Numbered from the stretch's first letter, positions 31,830 through 41,492 are shown. The stretch: 64,000 bases of DNA from Anaerolineae bacterium (GCA_019637615.1 JAHBVJ010000021.1:92732-156731), one strand, 5' to 3'. Numbers and translations are program-made. Notes: generated by a model not told the origin, from the sequence alone.

Positions 31830-34565
31830 CTACCCTGCCTTTTTCTTCGCTGCCGGGCGCGAGATCGGCTTGGGTGTGCTGGCAGGTTTCTTCGCGGCAG
31901 GCTTTTTGTTCGCTGCTGGCTTCTTCACGGCTGCTTTGCCTGTCGCTTTGGCGGTGCTTGTCGCCTTGGTCGTGGTCTTTTTCGCGGCAGTTGCCTTCTT
32001 GCGGGCAGTTTTCGCGCTCGATGGTTGGCTGGCTTTCGCCGCGATCAGCTTGACCGCCGCGTCCAACGTTAACTGCTCTAGGTTCGTGCCGCGTGGCAGT
32101 GTCGCATTGACCTCGCCATGCTTCACATATGGACCGTAACGCCCCGACATCAAGACGATAGGCTGTCCATCGCTCGGATGCTTGCCGATTTCTCTCAGCG
32201 CAGCAGCGGGCGCGCGGTTTGAGCGTGCCTTCGGCTGATTCAACAACTCGACTGCCCGCGCCAGCGTTACCGTCAGCACATTATCCGTCGGCGCGAGGGA
32301 GCGGAACTCGTCGCCATGCTTGACGTAAGGGCCAAAACGCCCGACGTTGGCGACGATCTGCTTGCCGTCGGCGGGATGCTTGCCCAGATCGCGCGGGAGT
32401 TGCAGCAGATTGAGCGCGGTTTCCAGCGTCAGCGTTTCCGGCTTCATCCCGCGCAGCAGCGATGCCCGACGCGGCGTTTCACCGTCACCATTGCTCTCGC
32501 CAAGCTGCACATACGGCCCGTAGCGCCCCGTCAGCACGAACACGGGCTTACCCGTCTTCGGATCGCGACCAAGCGGTGCTGGCCCTTCATTCTTCTGCTG
32601 CAACAGCTTGAGCGCCGTTTCGTTGCCCAATTCCGCCGGAGCTAGATCGGGTGGCAGGGACACGCGCAAGGCTTCGTCCGTCGCTGCATTTTGCTGCTCC
32701 AGGTAGGGGCCGAATTTGCCGATCCGCACCCGCGCTTGCAGATCATCCAGCGTCAGCGCATGAACTTCACGCGGATCAATGGATTGCGCTTTGGCCTCGA
32801 CCTGTGTCTCCAGCCCCTGATCGCCCTGATAGAAATCGCGCAGATATTTCAGCGAGTCCGCGTTGCCCTCCGCGATGTCATCCAGCGTCTGCTCCATCCG
32901 CGCCGTGAACTGCACATCCACGAGGTCGGGAAAGTGCTTTTCCAAGAGCCGATTCACTGCCATCGCCGTGAAGGTGGGCACGAGCTGGTTGTTCACCTTG
33001 CTGACGTAGCCGCGATCCTGAATCGTGCCGATGATGGTGGCATACGTGCTCGGACGCCCTACGCCTTCGCGCTCCAAGGTCTGGATCAAGCTGGCCTCGG
33101 TGAAACGGTTGGGCGGCTGTGTCTCATGTTCCATCGGCTCAAGCTGCCGGCATTTCAGCGGATCGCCTGTCTTCATTGGCGGCAGCAAGACTTCCTGATC
33201 CTCAATCGCGGCGTCGGGATCATCGGAGCCTTCTACGTAGGCGCGAAAATAGCCGGGGAAGTCGATGCGCTTGCCCGTCGCCTGAAACACTGCGTCATCC
33301 GCATTGATCATCGCCGTGATCGTCGTGATCTGCGCGTCCGCCATCTGGGTGGCGATGGTGCGCTTCCAGATCATGTCGTACAAGCCAGCCTCTTGTCCCG
33401 TCAGGCCGATCTCATCCGCCGTGCGCATCTGCGTGCCAGCCGGACGGATCGCCTCATGGGCTTCCTGCGCCGATTTGCTGGTGGTGGCATAGCGCCGCGC
33501 CGTCGGGCTGAGGTAATCCTTGCCATAGCGCGATTCTACCGCCCGCCGCGCCGCCGTGATCGCCTCCGTCGAGAGGTTGACCGAGTCGGTACGCATGTAG
33601 GTGATGTAGCCGTTTTCGTACAGTTTCTGCGCGATGTCCATCGTCTTGCGCGAGGTCAGGCGCATTTTGCGGTTAGCTTCCTGCTGCAAGGTGCTGGTGG
33701 TGAACGGCGGCGCGGGACGGCGCGTTTGCGTCCGTTCGCTGATCTCCGCCACCGACCACGCCGCCTTCAGCAGCCGATCTCGCAGCGCGTAGGCTTGCGC
33801 CTGATCGAGCAGCAGCACCTTCTTGCCCTTGGCGATCTTGCCCGTTGCCTCGTCAAAATCCTTGCTGGTGGCGACCTTCACACCGCCCACCGATTGCAGC
33901 GTGGCGTCGAAGCGCCGCTTGAGGTCATCGACCAGCGACAAGGTGGCCTTTAAATCCCAATAGCGGCCTGAACGGAAAGCGCGGCGTTCGTCTTCCCGCG
34001 TCACGATCAAGCGGACGGCAACCGACTGCACGCGCCCTGCCGAGAGCTTCGGCGCGATCTTCTTCCACAGGAGCGGCGACAGCGTATAGCCCACCAAGCG
34101 ATCCAGAATGCGGCGGGCTTCTTGCGCCTTGACCAAATCTTCGTTAATCCCGCGCGGATTCTTGAGCGCGTCAAGGATGGCCTCGCGGGTGATCTCGTGG
34201 AAGACCATGCGGCGCACGGGCACCTTCGGATTCAGCACCTCTTTCAGGTGCCAGCCGATGCTTTCGCCTTCGCGGTCTTCGTCTGTCGCGAGGATCAATT
34301 CTTGCGCGTCTTTGAGTGCCGCTTTCAGCCCGTCTACGACCTTCTTTTTGCCCTTGGAGATCACGTACAGCGGCGCGAAGTTATCTTCGACGTTGACGCC
34401 CAAGCGCGCCCATTCTTTGCTGCGCTGGCTGGCGGGAATCTCGCTGGCGGATTCGGGCAGATCGCGGATATGCCCCATCGAGGCTTCCACTTGATATTCG
34501 TTAGGCAGGAACTTCTTGATCGTTTTGGCCTTGGTAGGCGACTCAACAATGACTAATCGAGTCAT
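31830..34565 (-). CDS. topA: DNA topoisomerase I with extended Lys/Ala-rich tail
   Basis: A type IA topoisomerase that relaxes negative supercoils, 911 residues. The TOPRIM domain opens with LVIVESPTKAKTIKKFL (4-20) and carries E8 and the D95-D97-E99 triad of ATDEDREGE. The catalytic tyrosine is Y323 in YITYMRTDS. Residues about 590-850 contain four TOPRIM_C-type repeats of the form GRYGPYVKHG / LPRG rather than zinc fingers. The last 60 residues are Lys/Ala/Pro/Thr-rich (KKPAANKKPAAKKPAS), a histone-like tail expected to bind DNA nonspecifically, as in some actinobacterial and Chloroflexota enzymes. It has its own terminator. Confidence 0.97.
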   Translation of the reverse strand: MTRLVIVESPTKAKTIKKFLPNEYQVEASMGHIRDLPESASEIPASQRSKEWARLGVNVEDNFAPLYVISKGKKKVVDGLKAALKDAQELILATDEDREGESIGWHLKEVLNPKVPVRRMVFHEITREAILDALKNPRGINEDLVKAQEARRILDRLVGYTLSPLLWKKIAPKLSAGRVQSVAVRLIVTREDERRAFRSGRYWDLKATLSLVDDLKRRFDATLQSVGGVKVATSKDFDEATGKIAKGKKVLLLDQAQAYALRDRLLKAAWSVAEISERTQTRRPAPPFTTSTLQQEANRKMRLTSRKTMDIAQKLYENGYITYMRTDSVNLSTEAITAARRAVESRYGKDYLSPTARRYATTSKSAQEAHEAIRPAGTQMRTADEIGLTGQEAGLYDMIWKRTIATQMADAQITTITAMINADDAVFQATGKRIDFPGYFRAYVEGSDDPDAAIEDQEVLLPPMKTGDPLKCRQLEPMEHETQPPNRFTEASLIQTLEREGVGRPSTYATIIGTIQDRGYVSKVNNQLVPTFTAMAVNRLLEKHFPDLVDVQFTARMEQTLDDIAEGNADSLKYLRDFYQGDQGLETQVEAKAQSIDPREVHALTLDDLQARVRIGKFGPYLEQQNAATDEALRVSLPPDLAPAELGNETALKLLQQKNEGPAPLGRDPKTGKPVFVLTGRYGPYVQLGESNGDGETPRRASLLRGMKPETLTLETALNLLQLPRDLGKHPADGKQIVANVGRFGPYVKHGDEFRSLAPTDNVLTVTLARAVELLNQPKARSNRAPAAALREIGKHPSDGQPIVLMSGRYGPYVKHGEVNATLPRGTNLEQLTLDAAVKLIAAKASQPSSAKTARKKATAAKKTTTKATSTAKATGKAAVKKPAANKKPAAKKPASTPKPISRPAAKKKAG

Positions 34566-34699
34566 GCACTCGTCCGTATTTATTTGTGACAGTTGTTATT
34601 ATTCAACAGTAGCGGAATATCTGTTGTAGCACAAGGGCGAATTCACCTAGCGCCCTATCGCCATGCTCAGTTGCGCAGGTTATGCGCTGCCGTGGCTGC

Positions 34700-35536
34700 T
34701 CATGGCATTACTTTGTGGCGCTTGGGTGCGATAGGCGTGCGCGTTTTCAGATCGAAGGCGTGTTCGCGCGTCAGGAAGTGCATCCGCACGCCGAAGACCG
34801 AGAACTCGTTGTAGCGCGTCACGTCGTACATGTCCGTGTAGTTGATATGACCGCCATCCACGATGCTAACACTGCCCCGCCCGATCACTTCGCACGTGTC
34901 ATCCGGCGCGATGATGAACGCTGTGTCCTCATCGATGCCCACGCCGAGCATTTCTGGATTCTGCGTGACCGCCGACACCAAGCGCCCGATCCGATCCCGT
35001 TCGCGGAAGTGCTGATCGAGGACGCACTTATCGGTGAAGCCAAGCCCGCGCCCCATCGCGACCATGCGCATCGAGGGGGAGGGGCCGGAACGTCCAAACG
35101 AGATCATGTGCTCGCTCAGAGCAGATGCACCCGCGCTGGTGCCCGCCACCGCTGCGCCCGCCGCAAAGCGCACCTTCATCGTCTCCAACAGCGGCGTACC
35201 GCCGAGAAGCGCCACCAATTTCAACTGATCGCCGCCGGAAAAGAAGATACCCGTCGCGTCGTTGAACAGCGCTACACACTCAGGGTCGTTGGCTTGCGGG
35301 CGTTCCTGAATATCGGCAAATTCCGCGCTACCCGCGCCCAGTTCTTTGAAAATCCGGACATATTCTGGCCCTAGTTCGTGTGAAAACGCCGATGCGGAGG
35401 GGATGACTTTGATATGCGCCTTTGACCCACCAGCCTGTTTGACGAACTGCGCCAGAATCGTGCGGTGTTCAACACGGTCTTCCGCCCCGCCAATTGGCAT
35501 CAAGTAGCCGCGTTGCTGCTTAGTCGTGGTTGTCAT
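34700..35536 (-). CDS. cphB: Cyanophycinase-like peptidase (S51 family)
   Basis: A serine peptidase that cuts beta-Asp-Arg dipeptides from cyanophycin, 278 residues. The nucleophile is S134 in AGTSAGASAL, with the preceding FFSGGDQLKL (98-107) and the later DEDTAFIIAPDD and GRGSVSIVDG as in cyanophycinases. PIGGAED near 14-20 is also typical. There is no signal peptide. No cyanophycin synthetase gene lies in the window, so either cphA is elsewhere or the enzyme scavenges imported polymer. It lies upstream of topA on the same strand with 134 bases between. Confidence 0.9.
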   Translation of the reverse strand: MTTTTKQQRGYLMPIGGAEDRVEHRTILAQFVKQAGGSKAHIKVIPSASAFSHELGPEYVRIFKELGAGSAEFADIQERPQANDPECVALFNDATGIFFSGGDQLKLVALLGGTPLLETMKVRFAAGAAVAGTSAGASALSEHMISFGRSGPSPSMRMVAMGRGLGFTDKCVLDQHFRERDRIGRLVSAVTQNPEMLGVGIDEDTAFIIAPDDTCEVIGRGSVSIVDGGHINYTDMYDVTRYNEFSVFGVRMHFLTREHAFDLKTRTPIAPKRHKVMP

Positions 35537-35696
35537 GGTGTGTAACCCCTGTAGATTTACGTGGACGCTCGAAGCACAGGCGCAGATTCGAACCGAGGGG
35601 GAATCCGTTGCATTTCTTGCGTTTTCTGCGAATAATATATCCCACTTTACCGACTAAGTACGTCACCATCCCAACACAAAAGCGGGAGATTATTCG

Positions 35697-36020
35697 ATGG
35701 CATTGACACTGCAACAGGCTCAACTGCGCCGTGATGAAAAGGTGCGAACGGGTTTGGGGGAATTCGCGCCGATCTGGTTGACCGAAGAAACCTATCGCGC
35801 GGCTGAAGAATCCCTGTTCTTCTACCTGATCTACGCGCATCCTTCCGACGGCTTGATCAAGGAGCGCTTCAAGTACGACGCGTTCAACGATGTGCTCTAT
35901 CATATGGGCGCGCGCAAACTCTCCGAGGCCGAAGCGTTGGCGATCCAAGAACAGCCGCCGTATCTCGATGGCGATGTGCTGACTCAGGTCAAGAACGTCC
36001 CGCAGTTCCGCGCGTTGTAG
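35697..36020 (+). CDS. Conserved-looking small protein of unknown function
   Basis: A 107-residue soluble protein starting at ATG 35697 behind GGGAG. It has a Gln/Arg-rich start, FAPIWLTEETYRAAEESLFFYLIY in the middle and no transmembrane segment, cysteine pair or known motif. Composition and third-base usage match its neighbours, and the ribosome site is good, so I take it as a real gene. I do not recognise the family. It is divergent from cyanophycinase. Confidence 0.6.
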   Translation: MALTLQQAQLRRDEKVRTGLGEFAPIWLTEETYRAAEESLFFYLIYAHPSDGLIKERFKYDAFNDVLYHMGARKLSEAEALAIQEQPPYLDGDVLTQVKNVPQFRAL

Positions 36021-36070
36021 CCGTTACCTAGCCAAGACTCAGGCTTGATCACCCCTTCGTCACGTTGAGA

Positions 36071-36090
36071 AGGGGGCGACTTCGCCCCCT
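36071..36090. terminator. GC-rich hairpin between convergent genes
   Basis: AGGGGGCG and CGCCCCCT pair perfectly around ACTT. It lies 50 bases after the small plus-strand gene and about 110 bases beyond the GH35 gene that converges from the other side. There is no T-run. It may be a bidirectional terminator or a dispersed hairpin repeat. The rest of 36021-36200 shows nothing else clear. Confidence 0.45.
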
Positions 36091-36200
36091 ACCGTCGGAT
36101 TGCCTCAACCGGATGCGGAGTCCCTTGTGCATACTAGCACGGCGTCTCCCTCGTTGCGCAGCGGCTAGGGCGTCAGACGCGGTGATCCTATCGCCACCCC

Positions 36201-38519
36201 TCACGCATTCGCTTTCACCAGCTCGATCACATCCTGTTTCGCCTGAATCTTCACGCGGTGTGCGTCGATCCGCTCCACAATCAACGACTCGTCACAGTGA
36301 TAACCGTACAGGCTCAGTTCTGCAACAACCTCAGCCTGCGCTGTTTTGAGCATCAGCCATGCGCCCTCGTCGCTCACGGCGGTGATCTCCGAGGTGGCGT
36401 AATGCACCACAATCCCCGCCTTGACCTGCCATTCCAACGGCAAGATCGCGCCGCGCCGCGCCGGAATCGAGATCATGCTGCCGCCGAACAGCAGCTTGCC
36501 AGCGCAGGTGATCGTCGTTTCCAGCGGGTCATCCTGATAATTGTTGATGAATAGGAAATTGCCGTTGTCGCCCTCGGACAGCCGCACATCTGCCCACGCG
36601 CTCAGGTTGAACAGCGGCGCGCACTCCATGCGGTTCGCCATCTGATGCAAGATGTCCACGTCATCCAGCGTATTCGCCGCCAGCGCCGCGCCGAAGACCA
36701 TCACGCGCCCGCCGCCTAGCCGCTTGATGATGCCCACCGCCTGCCCATCCGCTGAGGTGGCGAAAACCTCGTCAAACTCGCCCGCGTACGTCTCTACACA
36801 GGCCACCGGCACATCGGAATAGCCGAACGCTTGGAGTCGGGTGTGCGCACCCGGCAGATCGCTGCGCAGCACTTGGAGGCCGAGCGCATCCCGCAGAATC
36901 GTACACGGCGCGTGGTCAAACGTCTCGTCGGGCAGCCGTCCGACCAAAATCAGCTTGCCGCCCTGCCGGACATATTCCGCCAATTTTTGTTGAGTGGCGG
37001 CTTCGCACTGCTTGTCCATCATCACCCACAGGGAGGGCATTTCTGCCACGTCCAGACGAGCGCGGCTCAGTTCCAGCGCGTTGAACGGACGGTGGGTAAT
37101 CGCCAACCCACGTGCCAGAAAATCGAACAAGATCACGTCGCGCTGATGTGTCAGCAGATCGGTGGCGGGGCGCGTGAAGGCGTTATTAATCTCGGTCATG
37201 TAGTCATCGAGCAAGAAGCCGAGCGTGGTCACGGTTTTCGGGTGTGAGCGCACCAGATCAGCACCATACGCGGCCAGCACGCGCGAAAGCTGCGGATAGC
37301 GTGCGTAGTGTGACCTCAGCGTGCCATCTTTGCGCACCGGATGCCCCCAATCGTGGCGCTTGACGGGGCTGAGTACGGGATCATTTTCGCCGTCGAAAAA
37401 CAGGTAATGATTGATGGCGCGCATCCCGCATGAGATACACAAGCGGCTATGCAAGTCGTAGAGCGATGCTTGCGCCCCGCCGAAATCCTGATTCCCGCCC
37501 GCCTGAAATTCTATCGAAAATAAGGCTTGCTGCGGGTTTTGCAGCGCTTTGGTCATCTCGTTGACCAGCACCAGTTGGTGGAAGTTGCCCTCACCGATGA
37601 AGATCGGATACACGTCGGTGGCGCTGATCATGCCGTCCATCTCTATCACCTCGACTAACTGTGAGAGGCCGATGGGGAACGTCTTGCCGCCGTTGCCGAA
37701 GCCGTGAATATTGACGACGGGCGGCGTATCCATCCCGTATGCCTTCGCCCGCGCCCATAGATGATCGGCATACTCACGCAGGTACACGCGATAAAAACGG
37801 CGGTAATCCTCGATCACCATCGCGCCGTGATCTGACTGCGGAGTCATGATCTGATCGCGCAGAAAGTCCGTCAACGTGGCGGCGGGGTAACGGCGGGACA
37901 GGCTTTCGCCATACATCGTTTGCAGGTAGCCCGCGAAGCGTGCCAGTGTATCAGGATTGGTGTCTATCAGATTCCGCACCCACTGAATCATGCCCATCTC
38001 GTTATCCAGTTGGATCATGATGATTTTGCCGTCATGCGTGATCTGGCGCGGCGTTAGCACGGCGAACACCGCCTTGTACCAGCCCTCGACGCAGCGCAAA
38101 AAATCCGGTTGCAGATAGCTGGCGACATTCTGCACGCTGCCGTCCTGCCCGACGAAGGACGCTTGTGGATTCTGGCGGAATACCCACGGCGGGATTCCCT
38201 CGTTGATCGTTTCCGCCATGATGTAGGGGCCGGGGCGTGCGATGATCCAGAAGCCCATTTCGGCAGCCAGATCGAGAAAACGGGCGAGGTCGCGCATCGG
38301 GTGCGTGTGACCGTCCACGTCAGAAATGTCTGACTCCGGTTGGTGCCACAGCCACGGGATATACGCGGCGACAGCGTTGAAGCCAGCCCTACGCAGCAAG
38401 TCCAGACGGTGCGCCCACTGATCGACAGGCGCGCGGAAATAGTGGAATTCGCCCGCCTGAATCAATTGCGGTTGATCGTTTAGCCAGAACTGACCGTCCT
38501 TGGCATAAAACGTGCTCAT
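36201..38519 (-). CDS. GH35-family glycosidase (beta-galactosidase-like), cytoplasmic
   Basis: The product has 772 residues. ATG 38519 is chosen because AAAGGA stands seven bases upstream; nine extra codons would be added by an earlier start. The GH35 barrel begins LIQAGEFHYFRAPVDQWAHR (19-38), and the acid/base E174 in IQLDNEMG and nucleophile E337 in LFSIEFQAGG are in the right positions. Beta-sandwich domains follow. No signal peptide is present, so it acts on imported oligosaccharides. It is the last gene of the long sugar cluster (36.2-53.9 kb). GH35 includes beta-galactosidases and exo-beta-glucosaminidases; the sequence alone does not settle the linkage. Confidence 0.87.
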   Translation of the reverse strand: MSTFYAKDGQFWLNDQPQLIQAGEFHYFRAPVDQWAHRLDLLRRAGFNAVAAYIPWLWHQPESDISDVDGHTHPMRDLARFLDLAAEMGFWIIARPGPYIMAETINEGIPPWVFRQNPQASFVGQDGSVQNVASYLQPDFLRCVEGWYKAVFAVLTPRQITHDGKIIMIQLDNEMGMIQWVRNLIDTNPDTLARFAGYLQTMYGESLSRRYPAATLTDFLRDQIMTPQSDHGAMVIEDYRRFYRVYLREYADHLWARAKAYGMDTPPVVNIHGFGNGGKTFPIGLSQLVEVIEMDGMISATDVYPIFIGEGNFHQLVLVNEMTKALQNPQQALFSIEFQAGGNQDFGGAQASLYDLHSRLCISCGMRAINHYLFFDGENDPVLSPVKRHDWGHPVRKDGTLRSHYARYPQLSRVLAAYGADLVRSHPKTVTTLGFLLDDYMTEINNAFTRPATDLLTHQRDVILFDFLARGLAITHRPFNALELSRARLDVAEMPSLWVMMDKQCEAATQQKLAEYVRQGGKLILVGRLPDETFDHAPCTILRDALGLQVLRSDLPGAHTRLQAFGYSDVPVACVETYAGEFDEVFATSADGQAVGIIKRLGGGRVMVFGAALAANTLDDVDILHQMANRMECAPLFNLSAWADVRLSEGDNGNFLFINNYQDDPLETTITCAGKLLFGGSMISIPARRGAILPLEWQVKAGIVVHYATSEITAVSDEGAWLMLKTAQAEVVAELSLYGYHCDESLIVERIDAHRVKIQAKQDVIELVKANA

Positions 38520-38567
38520 GTAAAGGTTCCTTTCAGCGTCATGCAACCCCGCCCCATCTGCGGGCGA

Positions 38568-39545
38568 TCAATATCCAAGTTCAGCCAGCACCGCGCTTAA
38601 ATCGGGCGCAAATCGCACCACTTGTTTTGGCGTCAAGTTTTGAAATGTAGACATCAGATCATGAATCTCGACCTTATCGCGGCGGTTGTTCCAACAGGCT
38701 AACAGATACAGCGCTTTAGAGTAGTCTGTCATCCCGCCCTTCTCTTCGTCCAAATAGCGACGGAATAGCGGCTCGGCGTGCTCGAATTGCTTTGCCACGA
38801 CCAACGCACAGGCGGCATTATGCAGCGCGACATAAATATCTTCTGGCGGGCGGTCAGCATTCAACTGTTCCCACGTGCCGAGAAAAGGTAGTTCCGCCCT
38901 CGCCACAGGCCGTTGGAAGCGCCCAAACCACGCATCCAGATAACGCTCTATGGCTTCGCCGTGTTTCCGAATCTGCGCGCTATCTCCCAATCCCGCATAA
39001 AATTCGATCTGGAGGGTGATCAAGGTCACGGTCGCGAAGTCGCGGTTAGTCCATGCGGAATCTTCCGACAGCACCTCTTCGATTGATCGCAGTGCGGCTT
39101 CGGCGCGGCTGAATTCCCGAAAATAGGTATGCGCGGCGGCGTTGGCGCGGTGCGATTCAAACCGCACCGTGCGGTTTTCCGCCACATGTGGCGCGTTTTC
39201 ATTCGCGTCTTGGTAGCAGTCCCACCAAAAATCCCCAAAACCGCCGTTGATAAGCGTCATGGCTTGCGTGCCGTCTGACAACACCCAGTGCCGCCGGAGC
39301 GGGGGCAGCGCGGTTTTGCACCACGCAAAGAAATCCGCCTGATACGACTGCTGAATCTCTGCCTGCCTCAACATCGCGTAGCAATCGCAAATATTCCAGT
39401 ATGCCCACCCGATGTCATCCGTCGAACGTTGTTCTTTGGCATTTACGAGCGGCACCAACAACGCAATGACCGCTTCCTTCAAATCAGCGCGGTGCAGACG
39501 TCTAAATTCGTCCCGTATCGCTTGAATATCAGGTAACACGCACAT
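38568..39545 (-). CDS. Tetratricopeptide-like protein of unknown function in the glycan cluster
   Basis: A 325-residue soluble, mostly helical protein with paired-helix units resembling degenerate TPRs (for example AAAHTYFREFSRAEAALRSI near 130-150 and NAACALVVAKQFEHAEPLFR near 235-255). There is no signal peptide, catalytic motif or DNA-binding motif. It stands between the SGNH esterase and GH35 genes, 48 bases upstream of the latter, so it is probably co-transcribed. I do not recognise it; a scaffold or regulatory role is only a guess. Confidence 0.65.
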   Translation of the reverse strand: MCVLPDIQAIRDEFRRLHRADLKEAVIALLVPLVNAKEQRSTDDIGWAYWNICDCYAMLRQAEIQQSYQADFFAWCKTALPPLRRHWVLSDGTQAMTLINGGFGDFWWDCYQDANENAPHVAENRTVRFESHRANAAAHTYFREFSRAEAALRSIEEVLSEDSAWTNRDFATVTLITLQIEFYAGLGDSAQIRKHGEAIERYLDAWFGRFQRPVARAELPFLGTWEQLNADRPPEDIYVALHNAACALVVAKQFEHAEPLFRRYLDEEKGGMTDYSKALYLLACWNNRRDKVEIHDLMSTFQNLTPKQVVRFAPDLSAVLAELGY

Positions 39546-39590
39546 ACCCTCTCATTCGCTGCGTCCTATGCTTTCCCGACGAAAACACTT

Positions 39591-39619
39591 GGCTGGCGGT
39601 AAGGAGAACCCCGCCAGCC
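39591..39619 (-). terminator. Stem-loop upstream of the TPR-like gene
   Basis: GGCTGGCGG and CCGCCAGCC pair perfectly around an 11-base loop. On the minus strand AAGTGTTTTCG follows, a partial T-run, so it could attenuate transcription coming from the SGNH gene 165 bases upstream. It lies 45 bases before the next start codon. Confidence 0.45.
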
Positions 39620-39710
39620 GTTGATAGCCTTGTACGAAACGATGCAGGAAATACGAAACAACATGCCAGTCTGAATCCAGAAGGGACTTCATCCCGTAAG
39701 TCTAATAGTT

Positions 39711-39728
39711 CAACGTCGGGCGACGTTG
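39711..39728. promoter_or_regulatory. 18-base palindrome between SGNH and TPR-like genes
   Basis: CAACGTCGGGCGACGTTG has perfect eight-base arms around GG. The 237-base gap it occupies is the only long one between genes 36.2 and 52.3 kb, so an internal promoter with its own operator is possible. No bound regulator is known. Confidence 0.35.
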
Positions 39729-39782
39729 TGCCCCTAATCAATTGTCCCGTTTTTACGTCAGGCGGTTAATGACAACTGGATT

Positions 39783-40430
39783 TCACCACACATAATCCAC
39801 CGCCTTCAAAAAGGCACGCGCCAGAATCATATGCCCCGTCGTATTCGGATGCACACGGTCGTTCGCCAGCGCCATCGGATGCAGCGTAGTCAACACACTA
39901 TCGAACGCGGCTTGTGTATCGACCAAGATCGCCCCGTAACGCTGCGCCAATTCGCGCACCACCGCCCCGTACTGATCCATCATCGCCCGCATCGGGTCGC
40001 TGCGATTCGGCTCGATGAAAAATGGCGTCATGAGCACCAGCCCGCGTAGTTGCGGCTGCACGGTGCGGATCAAGCCCTCCAAGGTATGCCCGTACTCCTC
40101 CAAGCTGATGTGCGTTTCGGTTTGCAGCCGTGCATCAAACTGACGCCAGACATCGTTAATCCCGATCATGATCGAGAGCCATTCGGGGTTGAGCGCGATT
40201 ACATCGCTATTCCAGCGTGCCGCCAGATCGCGCACCGTGTTGCCTCCGACGCCCATATTGATGATCCGAAGGCGGGCTGCTGGCGAGGATGCCGTCAAAA
40301 ACGCATTGATCAGGTTGACGTACCCATCGCCTAGCGCGTTGAAGGCGGCTTCACCAATCGGACGTCCCCGTCCGCAGTCCGTAATCGAGTCGCCAATCAT
40401 GAGTAGTTTACTGTTCGGCTGGATCTTCAT
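39783..40430 (-). CDS. SGNH/GDSL-type esterase
   Basis: A carbohydrate-esterase-like SGNH hydrolase of 215 residues without signal peptide. The four blocks are all present: block I LMIGDSITDCGRG (S15 nucleophile), block II GVGGNTVRDLAARW (oxyanion glycine), block III IMIGINDVWRQF (asparagine) and block V DRVHPNTTGH (D191 and H194). It probably removes acetyl or similar groups from imported oligosaccharides. It lies 96 bases after the LacI gene in the glycan cluster. Confidence 0.9.
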   Translation of the reverse strand: MKIQPNSKLLMIGDSITDCGRGRPIGEAAFNALGDGYVNLINAFLTASSPAARLRIINMGVGGNTVRDLAARWNSDVIALNPEWLSIMIGINDVWRQFDARLQTETHISLEEYGHTLEGLIRTVQPQLRGLVLMTPFFIEPNRSDPMRAMMDQYGAVVRELAQRYGAILVDTQAAFDSVLTTLHPMALANDRVHPNTTGHMILARAFLKAVDYVW

Positions 40431-40526
40431 TAGTCGCGCCTCCTATCAGCGCAGGGAAGTTAGATTGTTCTGCGGTATCCGATCCCCGCTCGTTGTCTTG
40501 ATCGCTGCCTGGGCATCGTGCCCCGG

Positions 40527-41492
40527 CTACAATGCCGACGAGTCGCGCACGAGCAAGCGGGTCGGGATGCGGTGGACGGTGAACGGCGTCTTGTCTTCGA
40601 TGAAACCGATCAGTTGCCGCACCGCCGTCCCGCCCCAATCGGATCGGGACGCGCCTATCGTGGAAAGGGATGGCTGCATATAGCGGGCTAACGGAATATC
40701 ATCGAAGCCGACGACGGCGATGTCGTTGGGCGCGCGCAGACCGACTTCTTTCATCGCGCGTAGAAACCCGATTGCCATCTGGTCGTTGGCGCAAAACACG
40801 GCATCCGGCAGTGCATCGCCGCGAAGGATCATCTGCGCGGCGTCGTAACCGGAAATCTCGCTGAAATTCCCCTGATAGATCGGGATTTGCAGGCCGTGTT
40901 GTTCCGCCTCCGCGAGGAAGGTCGCCATGCGCTCGGCGTTGTCCACCGAATCCGTAGCGCCCGCGACAAACGCCATCTTGTGCAGCCCTTGCTGGTAAAA
41001 ATGCGCGAAGGCTTCCCGCACGCCTTGCGCGTTATCGAGCAGCAGCGGCAAAATGCACTCGTTGTGCAAAAAGCGATCCAGCACCACGATCGGGAAGTGG
41101 CTGGCGGCCAGTTTCAGGATCGACTCGTTGGGGATCTTGGAGTCAAATACGATTGCGCCGTCCACTTGGCGGTGCAGCAGCATACGCCGCGTCGAGCGCG
41201 TTTCGGGGCACACCAGCAACTCGTAATCGGTCTGCAAGATCGAGGTGTGAATCCCGTCTAAGATTTCCTCGTAAAATGAGCCGCCAAACCGCGAGATAAA
41301 TACGCCAATCGTGTGCGTTTTGCCTTTTTTCAAATTCTGAGCGAAGGCATTGGCGTGGTAATTCAGTTCGGCGGCAGCCGCCCGCACACGGATGCGGGTC
41401 GCGTCGCTGATATTGCCGGTGTCGTTGAGGACATACGACGCCGTGGTGACGCTCACCCCTGCGCGTCTGGCTACATCGCGAATCGTTGCCAT
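40527..41492 (-). CDS. LacI-family regulator of the large glycan cluster
   Basis: A repressor of 321 residues with the helix-turn-helix in ATIRDVARRAGVSVTTASYV (2-21), a hinge helix at NAFAQNLKKGKTH and a sugar-binding effector domain. It lies inside the minus-strand run, 51 bases after the second permease pair, so it is probably transcribed with the importer genes. The palindrome AGTGAAACCTTTCACT at the cluster promoter (54209-54224) is the likeliest operator, which would make the system autoregulated; this is inference. Confidence 0.93.
   Translation of the reverse strand: MATIRDVARRAGVSVTTASYVLNDTGNISDATRIRVRAAAAELNYHANAFAQNLKKGKTHTIGVFISRFGGSFYEEILDGIHTSILQTDYELLVCPETRSTRRMLLHRQVDGAIVFDSKIPNESILKLAASHFPIVVLDRFLHNECILPLLLDNAQGVREAFAHFYQQGLHKMAFVAGATDSVDNAERMATFLAEAEQHGLQIPIYQGNFSEISGYDAAQMILRGDALPDAVFCANDQMAIGFLRAMKEVGLRAPNDIAVVGFDDIPLARYMQPSLSTIGASRSDWGGTAVRQLIGFIEDKTPFTVHRIPTRLLVRDSSAL

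Noticed and set aside
32691..33953. A 420-codon open frame on the plus strand opposite topA
   Set aside because: It is antisense to conserved topoisomerase coding sequence and has a biased Arg/Leu/His composition typical of shadow frames.
35581..35660. tRNA-like pieces on the minus strand: GTTCGAATC (35585-35593) and a D-arm-like ACTT...AAGT with AGTCGGTA (35644-35659)
   Set aside because: The distance between the D-loop-like and T-loop-like parts is about 63 bases. No acceptor stem closes, no anticodon arm forms and no CCA end is present. It could be a decayed tRNA but is not supported.
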